Assembly: GCA_030748455.1 (NCBI GenBank)
Contig: JASMLY010000032.1
Coordinates: 1 to 7,949 of the forward strand
Length of the DNA: 7,949 nucleotides
Direction: 5' to 3'
Source: Phycisphaerales bacterium
GTDB taxonomy: Bacteria > Planctomycetota > Phycisphaerae > Phycisphaerales > SM1A02
In this document: positions 1 through 6,135 of the stretch, one piece after another
How positions within the stretch are numbered: position 1 is the stretch's first letter
Layout: each line of letters starts with the position of its first letter
Program-made: the position numbers and the translations under genes
The notes under the pieces: generated by a model
Databases searched by the model: none
Told to the model about the DNA's origin: nothing
Seen by the model: the letters and a program-made list of their open reading frames with translations, nothing else

Positions 1-715
1 GCGCCTTGCGTATAAACAACACAAAGAGTTTGCAACGACTCTCAAAGGTGTGCAACAACAAAGAACAGTTGGCGATACATTCAGTCAACAAACTGCTGGT
101 GCAACCATTGTTAATAACATGACACTCAATTTGCTTGTTGCCTCTGGTGGTGTACTCTCCCACGCACCAAGCATGAACCAAACAGCGATGCTCCTTGTTG
201 ATGCGTTTGAACCAGAGGGTTGCACAAACCTCGCCAAGGACTCCATCTTTATGATGCCACATCTTGGTGTGCTTTCAGCGGTCCATCCTGAAGCAGCAGC
301 GCAGGTCTTCGAACGTGACTGCTTGATTTACCTCGGTACTTGCATAGCAGCAAAAGGTCTTGGTAAGGAAGGCAAACCTTGCTTCTCTTGGTCACTTTCA
401 GGCGACGTGAAAACGTCGGGTTCGTGCAACTTTGGTGATATTGAACTTATCGAAATGGGACCAGACCAAACAGCAACAATTACTTGTGAGCCCGCCCGTG
501 GCTTCGACCTTGGGGCTGGCAATGGCAAGAAGGTGATGCACAAAGTGCGAGGCGGAACAGTTGGCTTGATTATCGATGGCCGCGGTCGTCCGCTTGGTCT
601 CCCAGAAGAACGACAACAATGTCAACAAACAATTGCTAGGTGGGTAGAAAACATGGCGCTGTATGAAGAAATAAAACAGGATGAAGAGATGGAGCAAGCA
701 GTCGCAACTGCATAA
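1..715 (+). CDS. GlmL/MutL-family protein (glutamate mutase L type), C-terminal part, 5' truncated by window
   Basis: The reading frame is open from base 2 through the window edge (visible start RLAYKQHKEF), so the gene begins upstream; 237 residues are visible. The GTG at 50 lies inside conserved-looking sequence and is not taken as the start. Family signatures are ASGGVLSHAP (nt 140-169), FMMPHLGVLSAVHPEAA (around nt 250-298), DLGAGNGK (near nt 509-530) and GLIIDGRGRPLGLP (nt 563-604), all matching the C-terminal half of GlmL/MutL proteins as I remember them. Classical GlmL members are actin-fold ATPases encoded beside the B12-dependent glutamate mutase and thought to act as chaperones for it. 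Here no mutase subunit is visible; the next gene starts 5 nt after the stop, and membrane-protein genes follow. The protein is probably cytoplasmic. The role in this operon is unknown, and 'glutamate mutase L' may be a misleading name for it. Family call fairly sure; function inferred. Confidence 0.8.
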   Translation, partial: RLAYKQHKEFATTLKGVQQQRTVGDTFSQQTAGATIVNNMTLNLLVASGGVLSHAPSMNQTAMLLVDAFEPEGCTNLAKDSIFMMPHLGVLSAVHPEAAAQVFERDCLIYLGTCIAAKGLGKEGKPCFSWSLSGDVKTSGSCNFGDIELIEMGPDQTATITCEPARGFDLGAGNGKKVMHKVRGGTVGLIIDGRGRPLGLPEERQQCQQTIARWVENMALYEEIKQDEEMEQAVATA

Positions 716-720
716 CAATT

Positions 721-1842
721 ATGGCACACGCATACACACCAGGACTAAAAGTTACAAATCGAATGCCGCACTCTATCATGCGGATGTTGCCCATTAAAGG
801 CGACGTGATGGTCAGCGTTGGCGATAAGGTAAACGCTGACAAAATCGTTGCGGCGACCTACATGCCCGGCGACGTATACCCGCTCAACATGGCGAACCTT
901 CTCGCTGTTCCTCCAAAAGACGTCGCTGGTCTCATGCTCCACAAGGAAGGTGACAAAGTTGAAGAGGGCGAACCAATCGCAGAAACCGCAGGGCTTTTTG
1001 GAAAATTTAAAAAGAAATATAAATCGCCATACGCAGGGACAATCGAAACGGTTTCCGATGTGACTGGACAAGTGATTCTTCGCGGACCCAACATTCCAGT
1101 AGAAGTTAAGGCGTACGTAACCGGCACCGTGACAGCAGTGAATCCAGAAATCGGTTGCACTATCGAAGCCGACGTTGCATTTATTCAAGGCATCTTCGGA
1201 ATCGGAGGAGAAACATGCGGACCAATTAAGTTTGCAGTAGAGAATTGCGATGAAACTTTAACTGCTGCGAACATCTCGGGTGATATGAAGGGCTGCATTG
1301 TTATTGGTGGTGCTCGTCTTACCGACGATGCAATCGAAGCAGCTCGCAAGGCAGGTGTTGCAGCACTCATAGGTGGCGGCATGGACGATCAAGACCTCAA
1401 GGAATTCTTGGGTTACGACCTTGGCGTTGCAATCACGGGAAGTGAGAAAAAAGGAATTACAGTTGTTGTCACCGAGGGCTTTGGTGATATCTCGATGGCG
1501 AATCGAACGTTTGACCTTCTTAAACGATTTGAAGGGCACGAAGCATCCGTCAATGGAGCTACCCAGATACGCGCTGGTGTGATGCGTCCAGAAATCATAA
1601 TCCCTTTAGAGGCAGGGGATTGCGAAGAAGAACAAGAACACGTTGGCGGCTATCTTGAAATCGGCTTGCCGCTTAGAATCATTAGAGATCCGTACTTTGG
1701 CAAACTAGGCACGGTAAGTGGACTGCCACCAGAACCACACGTACTTGGCTCTGGCTCCAAAGCTCGCGTCCTTGAAGTGAAACTAAGTTCGGGCGAATCG
1801 GTTATTGTGCCCAGAGCAAACGTGGAACTTATCGAATCATGA
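721..1842 (+). CDS. Conserved hypothetical protein with barrel-sandwich-hybrid (biotinyl/RnfC-like) and KOW-like regions
   Basis: This is a 373-aa soluble protein with no signal peptide or membrane segment. Residues about 18-140 show repeated beta-rich patterns of the barrel-sandwich-hybrid type: IKGDVMVSVGDKVNADKIVA (25-44), HKEGDKVEEGEPIAE (74-88) and KSPYAGTIETVSDVTGQVIL (101-120). These are reminiscent of RnfC/NqrA or biotinyl domains, but there is no MKM-type biotin or lipoyl attachment motif. A middle alpha/beta region (about 165-295) includes GCIVIGGARL, a helix, GVAALIGGG, then GVAITG and TVVVTEGFG. The C-terminus (about 322-370) has a KOW-like stretch, DPYFGKLGTVSGLPPEP. ATG at 721 is chosen because it sits 5 nt after the previous stop; no strong Shine-Dalgarno is visible, so translational coupling is likely. 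Its tight link to the GlmL-like gene suggests a cytoplasmic partner of that ATPase. I recognise the family as conserved, but no function is known to me. Confidence 0.75.
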   Translation: MAHAYTPGLKVTNRMPHSIMRMLPIKGDVMVSVGDKVNADKIVAATYMPGDVYPLNMANLLAVPPKDVAGLMLHKEGDKVEEGEPIAETAGLFGKFKKKYKSPYAGTIETVSDVTGQVILRGPNIPVEVKAYVTGTVTAVNPEIGCTIEADVAFIQGIFGIGGETCGPIKFAVENCDETLTAANISGDMKGCIVIGGARLTDDAIEAARKAGVAALIGGGMDDQDLKEFLGYDLGVAITGSEKKGITVVVTEGFGDISMANRTFDLLKRFEGHEASVNGATQIRAGVMRPEIIIPLEAGDCEEEQEHVGGYLEIGLPLRIIRDPYFGKLGTVSGLPPEPHVLGSGSKARVLEVKLSSGESVIVPRANVELIES

Positions 1843-3152
1843 TTCAAAAAACACCCCTTTACATACTACTTCTCACACTCCTTACTGTGGCAAATGTTGG
1901 CTTTGCTCAATCACCTGCTCCCCCAACTGGAGTGTTCGCAACTGACACACCCGATGATGCTGGGCAATCAGTAGATATTGAATGGGCACTTTCAACAAAC
2001 GATATTTTTAACTCTCTTGATGCGGACACCGAAGCACCTGACCCCGAATTGATTGTTGCTTCATACAACATCGAGCGAAAAACGATTACAGCAAAAGGCG
2101 ATGGGGAAATTACCGAAGAGGATCAAGTGTGGCGGAAAATTTCCGAAGCCGCTGCAGGTGAAGCAACTTATACCGATCGCACCGTAGAACTGGGTTGGTC
2201 ATATTCGTACCGCATAAATGCTGTTGATAACCAAGGTGATACGTCAATATGGGCAGATGCTGATGAAGTAGTAACACCAACAATGCAATGGTTCAACGAA
2301 TCAAAAGTTTGGCTTGCAATATTCATGTTCGTATTCTGTGGTTTGGTTGCATATTTTGTAAACGCTGCTCGAAGCGGTAAAAAATTATGGGTTCGAGAAA
2401 TTGCAGGGCTCTCTGCAATTGACGAAGCAGTCGGCCGAGCAACCGAAATGGGACGACCGGTATTATTCGTAACAGGTATTCAAGATATCAACGAAATTCA
2501 AACCCTTGCTGGCTTAACAGTTCTTTCACGCGTTGCAAAAACTGCAGCCGAATACGGTGCCCAAATTGAAGTGCCAACATGTCGATCGCTAGTTATGGCC
2601 GCAGCCCGTGAAACGGTCGAGGCCTCATACCTTGCAGCAGGACGACCTGACTCGTATCAACCAGATCGCATTCATTACTTAACAGACGAACAATTTGCAT
2701 ACGTTGCAGGTGTGACTGGGTACATGGTTCGCGAAGAACCAGCGGCGTGTATTTACATGGGTGGTTTCTACGCTGAATCACTTATTCTTGCTGAAACTGG
2801 CAACCACATCGGTGCAATTCAAGTTGCAGGTACAGCGATGCCAAGCCAGTTGCCGTTCTTTGTTGCTTCTTGTGACTACACGCTCATTGGCGAAGAATTC
2901 TTCGCTGCCTCTGCCTACCTTTCAGACGACCCATTGCAAATAGGTTCACTCAAAGGACAGGATTGGGGCAAATTTGTCTCCGTTCTTGTGCTTGTCGTTG
3001 GGGTGTTCTTTGCAACGGTTGCTTCGATTACCGAAAGTGATGATGGCATTTTCGAAAGTTCGCTTGGCTACATAAAAAATAATATGCTCGGTGATGAAGG
3101 GCTTGGTTCCTTCGGTGGTGGTGATACAGACGTAGAGGGAGATGACTCGTGA
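1839..3152 (+). CDS. DUF6754-type membrane protein with extracytoplasmic FnIII-like domain
   Basis: The protein has 437 aa. Residues 1-23 look like a cleavable signal peptide (hydrophobic run, then GFA-QS). Residues about 25-147 resemble a fibronectin type III domain: PAPPTGVFATDTPDDAG opening, SYNIERK strand, YTDRTVELGWSYSYRINAVD ending. A membrane helix spans about 156-175, followed by basic residues (RSGKKLWVR), which places the next domain in the cytoplasm. That domain (about 183-372; IAGLSAIDEAVGRATEMGRP, CRSLVMAAARETVEASYLAAGRP, YMGGFYAESLILAETGN) matches my memory of DUF6754. A second helix (379-396) leads to an acidic, Gly-rich tail, predicted outside. The ATG overlaps the upstream stop by 4 nt (ATGA), implying translational coupling. 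The cytoplasmic domain could dock the two upstream soluble proteins; this is inference. DUF6754 identification is from recall and no activity is known to me. Confidence 0.75.
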   Translation: MIQKTPLYILLLTLLTVANVGFAQSPAPPTGVFATDTPDDAGQSVDIEWALSTNDIFNSLDADTEAPDPELIVASYNIERKTITAKGDGEITEEDQVWRKISEAAAGEATYTDRTVELGWSYSYRINAVDNQGDTSIWADADEVVTPTMQWFNESKVWLAIFMFVFCGLVAYFVNAARSGKKLWVREIAGLSAIDEAVGRATEMGRPVLFVTGIQDINEIQTLAGLTVLSRVAKTAAEYGAQIEVPTCRSLVMAAARETVEASYLAAGRPDSYQPDRIHYLTDEQFAYVAGVTGYMVREEPAACIYMGGFYAESLILAETGNHIGAIQVAGTAMPSQLPFFVASCDYTLIGEEFFAASAYLSDDPLQIGSLKGQDWGKFVSVLVLVVGVFFATVASITESDDGIFESSLGYIKNNMLGDEGLGSFGGGDTDVEGDDS

Positions 3153-3895
3153 AAAGAACTGTCCCACTTATCATTGCAATCGTTGCTGGATTTGTCCTGC
3201 TGATTGCAAACTTCATTCCATACGCAGAGAACTGGGGACTCACAGCCCAAGAATGGTTTAACATTCTTGCAGTTGGTGCAATGCTCCTTGGTGGTGGGAA
3301 CTTAATCAAGTTGCACTTGATGAAGGTCTCATCGAAGAAAGCAGGCTGGGGCTATTCGGTTGTCACAATTGTATGTTTCTTTACAGTGCTAGTTGTTGGG
3401 TTGTTGCAAATGGGGGTGCACCCTAACCCTAAGTACCCCGCATTTGCGTGGTCTGGGTATGTCCTTGAAGAGGGTTCTGGATTATGGTGGATTTACGAAC
3501 ACATGGTTGTACCGCTTACTTCGACAATGTTTGCGATGTTGGCGTTCTATGTTGCAACCGCTGCCTTCCGCGCCTTCCGCGCAAAGAACACCGAAGCAAC
3601 ACTCTTGCTGGTAACAGCCGGCATAGTTTTGCTCGGTCGAACATACGCAGGTGTTTGGCTCTTTGGATGGTTAGATTGGTTCCCAGAGGGAATAACTCAT
3701 TTTAATTTGTTCGGAATTACATGGCTTCCAATAGACCTATATGCCCTCCAGTTTGACCGTCTAACAGTTTGGATTATGGATATTCCAAATACAGCCGGAA
3801 CTAGAGCAATTACGATTGGTATTGCACTTGGTGTTGTAGCAACGTCTCTTCGTATTCTTCTTGGCGTTGATCGTTCATATTTGGGGCAGGACTAA
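3149..3895 (+). CDS. Multi-pass integral membrane protein of unknown function
   Basis: The protein has 248 aa and is very hydrophobic, with about six predicted membrane helices near residues 5-24, 37-52, 68-88, 122-140, 149-166 and 217-238. Helices 4 and 5 are joined by a basic cytoplasmic-type loop (AFRAFRAKNTEAT, 139-151), which resembles conserved neighbours of DUF6754 genes as I recall them. The longest non-membrane stretches are about 89-121 and 168-216, both Trp-rich (WSGYVLEE, GLWWIYEH, WLFGWLDW). The start is GTG, overlapping the previous TGA by 4 nt, with a good Shine-Dalgarno (AGAGGGAG, 3134-3141) about 7 nt upstream. It is a candidate membrane core or scaffold subunit of the complex encoded by the operon. 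No transporter, enzyme or secretion family could be recognised. Confidence 0.7.
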   Translation: MKRTVPLIIAIVAGFVLLIANFIPYAENWGLTAQEWFNILAVGAMLLGGGNLIKLHLMKVSSKKAGWGYSVVTIVCFFTVLVVGLLQMGVHPNPKYPAFAWSGYVLEEGSGLWWIYEHMVVPLTSTMFAMLAFYVATAAFRAFRAKNTEATLLLVTAGIVLLGRTYAGVWLFGWLDWFPEGITHFNLFGITWLPIDLYALQFDRLTVWIMDIPNTAGTRAITIGIALGVVATSLRILLGVDRSYLGQD

Positions 3896-3898
3896 ACC

Positions 3899-4750
3899 AT
3901 GTTAAAAACACTCCAAAATTTAGATAGACGTTGGGTTTTTCTTGCCATGTTCTTGGCTGTAGCAATTCCAATTTTGACTCGTACTGTTTTCCCTGAAGTT
4001 GTTTCAAAACAGGCAAAAATGGTCTTTAATGCAATCGACGATTTGCCCGATGGTTCAAACATTCTCTTGGCGTATGATTTTGACCCCGCCTCCCAAGGCG
4101 AACTACTTCCGATGGCTCAAGCGTTTACTCGTCACTGTTCCATAAAAGGCCACAAACAATATTACTTAGCACTTTGGCCACTTGGTTCGCCGATGGTTGA
4201 CCTTAGCATCGATACCATCGAAGAAGAGTATCCCGAACTGGTTTACGGCGAAAACTATATGAAGTTTAGTTACAAGGCGGGCGGAGAAGCAGTCATCCGA
4301 ATGATTACGCAGGACTTGCGTGGCATGTTCCCGCTCGACTCAAAGGGCACGCCCCTTGATGATATTCCGATGACGAAGAACATTAAAAATATCCAAGACA
4401 TGAATTTAATTATCAATGTCAGTGCTGGTGATCCCGGAACAAAGCAGTGGGTCCAATTTGCTGCAACGCCCTTTGGAATAACTACGGTTTCTGGCTGTAC
4501 AGGCGTGCAAGCCCCGCAGATGTATCCATACATCCCAGAACAACTTGCCGGTGTTCTCGGTGCAATTAAAGCTGCGGCAGAATATGAAGCAGCCCTTGAT
4601 GAAGCGTATCCATCCATCGCGGCAAATAAAAAAGCACAAGAAGCTAAGAGACGAATGGGACCGCAGTTGGTCGCTCACAGTTTGATGATTGTCTTAATTA
4701 TTGTTGGCAACTGGATTTTCTTTGTCAGTCGAAAACGGGTGGAGGCGTAA
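3899..4750 (+). CDS. Two-TM protein with large extracytoplasmic domain, unknown function
   Basis: The protein has 283 aa, with one N-terminal helix (about 12-30) preceded by RR and one C-terminal helix (about 257-276) followed by SRKRVEA. By the positive-inside rule both ends are cytoplasmic and residues 31-256 lie outside the membrane. The central domain opens with LPDGSNILLAYDFDPASQGEL (50-69), then HKQYYLALWPLGSPMV (85-100) and MNLIINVSAGDPGTKQWVQF (168-187), an alternating alpha/beta pattern. There are only two cysteines, C80 and C200, which could form a disulfide if the domain is exported. A helical stretch, GAIKAAAEYEAALDEAYPS, precedes the second helix. It starts 3 nt after the upstream stop, with GGGGCAGG (3883-3890) as a plausible ribosome site. 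The DGS..LLAYDFDP motif resembles proteins I associate with DUF6754 neighbourhoods, but I cannot name the family. Confidence 0.7.
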   Translation: MLKTLQNLDRRWVFLAMFLAVAIPILTRTVFPEVVSKQAKMVFNAIDDLPDGSNILLAYDFDPASQGELLPMAQAFTRHCSIKGHKQYYLALWPLGSPMVDLSIDTIEEEYPELVYGENYMKFSYKAGGEAVIRMITQDLRGMFPLDSKGTPLDDIPMTKNIKNIQDMNLIINVSAGDPGTKQWVQFAATPFGITTVSGCTGVQAPQMYPYIPEQLAGVLGAIKAAAEYEAALDEAYPSIAANKKAQEAKRRMGPQLVAHSLMIVLIIVGNWIFFVSRKRVEA

Positions 4751-4751
4751 C

Positions 4752-5735
4752 ATGAGTACAGATTCACCTAAAAAATCAAATACTTTAATCTGGGGAATCG
4801 TTTTCATCGTTGGCGCAATCATGCTCATCTGGAGTATGTCGATTTCACGTACTGGGCAAGTTTGGGTAACCCCTGAACACCACGCATTTACAGATTCTGG
4901 CGAAGTAAATGATAATAAAGATGCTGTTTGGGAAGAGGTAGATGCGGCGAACGCGACCTCGGCTGATATTTCGTGGACAACATACGAAGTTGTACCTGAC
5001 TCAGAATTAACAACGGCGATGATTGAAAGTGGAGATGCAACCTTAAGTTGGTCACGAACTATTGGCTTGTGGCTTTCTGCAATCTTTACATTGTTTATTC
5101 TGTCGTTCCTTGTCGGCGATAACCCTGCATATAAATTTGCTGAAGCAATGGTAGTCGGAACTTCTGCGGGATACTTTTTGGTGATTGGTATTTGGGATGT
5201 TTTTGTGCCCAACTTGCTTGCTAAACTTTTCCCTGCGCTTGTGCAGAGTTGGTCCTTGCCCGGAATGGACGCATCGGCACCTTCACAGTGGCTGTACATC
5301 GTTCCTGCAATTTTGATAGTGATGCTCCTCTGGCAATTGATGCCATCAGGTGGTTGGATAAGTCGCTGGCCAATTGCTTTCTTTATTGGAATTACGGCTG
5401 GCTATCGAATGATTGGGTATGTTGAAGCAGATCTCGTCGCTCAAATCAAGGCAGGTATTGTTCCGCTTTGGATTACGGGTGAAGGTGGATTTGAATTTTG
5501 GCCGACGTTCAATGCCTGTTTATTAACGATTGCGACGTTGTCTGCGATGATATATTTCTTCTTCTCTATCGAGCACAAGGGTTTTGTCGGGAGGACGGCT
5601 CGGGTCGGTATCTGGTTCCTAATGATTACATTCGGTGCTACCTTTGGCTACACCGTGATGGGTCGGATTGCACTTCTCGCGCAACGCCTTGAATTCCTAT
5701 TTGGCGATTGGTTGCACTTCATACCGAGCAGTTAG
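4752..5735 (+). CDS. Seven-TM integral membrane protein, last gene of the operon
   Basis: The ATG at 4752 gives 327 aa and is preceded by a strong GGAGG (4741-4745) six nt upstream, so it is preferred to an in-frame TTG at 4701 that would overlap the previous gene by 50 nt and lack such a site. Predicted helices are near residues 11-29, 103-121, 130-150, 179-197, 204-224, 249-272 and 283-305. Between helices 1 and 2 lies an acidic soluble segment (about 32-100; EVNDNKDAVWEEVDAANATS), probably extracytoplasmic because the N-terminus carries PKK. Notable membrane motifs are VGDNPAYKFAEAMVVGTSAGYFLVIGI, with Asp, Asn and Lys next to hydrophobic helices, and FGYTVMGRIALLAQRLEFL near the end. The one-nt gap from the upstream stop and the terminator-like hairpins after it mark it as the operon's last gene. 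Family and function not recognised. Confidence 0.72.
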   Translation: MSTDSPKKSNTLIWGIVFIVGAIMLIWSMSISRTGQVWVTPEHHAFTDSGEVNDNKDAVWEEVDAANATSADISWTTYEVVPDSELTTAMIESGDATLSWSRTIGLWLSAIFTLFILSFLVGDNPAYKFAEAMVVGTSAGYFLVIGIWDVFVPNLLAKLFPALVQSWSLPGMDASAPSQWLYIVPAILIVMLLWQLMPSGGWISRWPIAFFIGITAGYRMIGYVEADLVAQIKAGIVPLWITGEGGFEFWPTFNACLLTIATLSAMIYFFFSIEHKGFVGRTARVGIWFLMITFGATFGYTVMGRIALLAQRLEFLFGDWLHFIPSS

Positions 5736-5751
5736 TGAATTCTAAAGTGCA

Positions 5752-5776
5752 GAAAACTACCCGCGGGATAGTTTTC
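5752..5776 (+). terminator. Hairpin 1: probable intrinsic terminator after the membrane operon
   Basis: An 11-bp inverted repeat (left arm 5752-5762, GCG loop 5763-5765, right arm 5766-5776) has a single C-A mismatch (5760 with 5768). The GC-rich core is followed by a TTTT run (5772-5775) and preceded by AAAA, so it reads as an intrinsic terminator starting 16 nt after the stop of the seven-TM gene. The core is repeated almost identically 48 nt downstream. A protein-binding operator is an alternative reading. Confidence 0.55.
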
Positions 5777-5784
5777 GCGAAAAC
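5771..5784. promoter_or_regulatory. Perfect 14-bp palindrome, possible operator
   Basis: GTTTTCGCGAAAAC equals its own reverse complement. It overlaps the right arm of hairpin 1, so in RNA the two foldings would compete, although as a hairpin it would be weak (5 bp around a CGCG loop). As DNA it has the form of a dimeric repressor site. It lies about 95 nt upstream of the candidate rpmF -10 box. No specific regulator is recognised. Confidence 0.3.
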
Positions 5785-5795
5785 AAACTCAAAAC

Positions 5796-5828
5796 CCAAA
5801 TAAACTACCCGCGGGGTAGTTTATTTGG
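5796..5828 (+). terminator. Hairpin 2: perfect 15-bp stem, probable intrinsic terminator
   Basis: The left arm 5796-5810 (CCAAATAAACTACCC) pairs perfectly with the right arm 5814-5828 across a GCG loop (5811-5813). The GC core CTACCC/GGGTAG is followed by TTTATTT and mirrored by AAATAAA on the left, the arrangement of a bidirectional terminator with A- and T-rich flanks. It stands between the two operons and shares a 21-bp core (5802-5822) with hairpin 1 (5754-5774), differing at one base. It may separate transcription of the membrane operon from rpmF. Confidence 0.7.
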
Positions 5829-5856
5829 TCGTAAGGTGCCATTTTTAGGTGTGATG

Positions 5857-5885
5857 TGGCAATCGGAGCCCATTTTTGCTACAAT
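5857..5885 (+). promoter_or_regulatory. Candidate promoter of the rpmF-plsX-fabH operon (extended -10)
   Basis: TACAAT at 5880-5885 matches the sigma70 -10 consensus at five of six bases and is preceded by TGC (5877-5879), forming an extended -10. A weak -35, TGGCAA (5857-5862), lies 17 bp upstream. Transcription would start near 5891-5893, leaving a leader of about 58 nt before rpmF, downstream of both hairpins. TTGACT at 5901-5906 resembles a -35 but has no good -10 at the right distance. Predicted from consensus only. Confidence 0.5.
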
Positions 5886-5949
5886 TCCGCGTTCAATCAA
5901 TTGACTTGATACGGCTCATTTGGGCCATTTTTGAAGAAGGTACGGAACA

Positions 5950-6129
5950 ATGCTCCCAAAACTACGAACATCCCCAGCACGAAAGCGAAAGCGTCGCTCG
6001 CACCACGCGCTTAACAGCACGAATTTGGCTCTTTGTCCAAATTGTGGAAGTAATCGTTTACCGCATCGCTCTTGTCCAAGTTGCGGCTACGTTCGCCCAG
6101 GTCTTCAAGTCAAAGCTACAAAGGCGTAA
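5950..6129 (+). CDS. rpmF: 50S ribosomal protein L32 (bL32)
   Basis: This short gene encodes 59 aa, beginning MLPKLRTSPARKRKRRSHHA. The basic N-terminal segment with (R/K)-rich and SHHAL sequence is typical of bL32. Two CPxC knuckles, CPNC (residues 29-32) and CPSC (42-45), form the four-cysteine zinc ribbon, so this is a zinc-dependent (C+) version. The protein belongs to the large ribosomal subunit. The length is normal for the family. ATG at 5950 is supported by GAAGAAGG (5933-5940) about 9 nt upstream. It heads the rpmF-plsX-fabH operon, and plsX follows after 6 nt. Many bacteria carry a YceD/DUF177 gene immediately before rpmF; none is present here, only the intergenic hairpins and promoter. 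Identification is secure. Confidence 0.95.
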   Translation: MLPKLRTSPARKRKRRSHHALNSTNLALCPNCGSNRLPHRSCPSCGYVRPGLQVKATKA

Positions 6130-6135
6130 CCATTA

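Noticed and set aside
50..715. GTG at 50 as the true start of the GlmL-like gene
   Set aside because: The frame is open upstream to the window edge and the residues before it (FATTLKGV) read as a continuous part of the family sequence.
745..1188. 147-aa open frame on the minus strand
   Set aside because: It is opposite the BSH/KOW gene, has Phe/His/Cys-rich low-plausibility composition, and lacks a supporting ribosome site or neighbour.
3421..3432. Telomere-like CCCTAACCCTAA
   Set aside because: It is only two units and sits in frame within a membrane-protein gene, encoding part of HPNPK; coincidence.
3562..3582. Short tandem repeat CCTTCCGCG x2
   Set aside because: It encodes AFRAFRA in a cytoplasmic loop and is explained by the protein sequence.
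4701..4751. TTG at 4701 as start of the seven-TM gene
   Set aside because: It would overlap the previous gene by 50 nt without a ribosome site, while ATG at 4752 has GGAGG six nt upstream and follows the previous stop directly.
4694..5299. 201-aa open frame on the minus strand
   Set aside because: It lies opposite the seven-TM gene, whose hydrophobic helices, start site and operon position are convincing; the reverse translation shows no recognisable domain.
5839..5932. Three copies of CCATTTTT (5839, 5870, 5925) upstream of rpmF
   Set aside because: The unit is short, the spacing irregular (31 and 55 nt), and T-runs are expected in an AT-rich promoter region.
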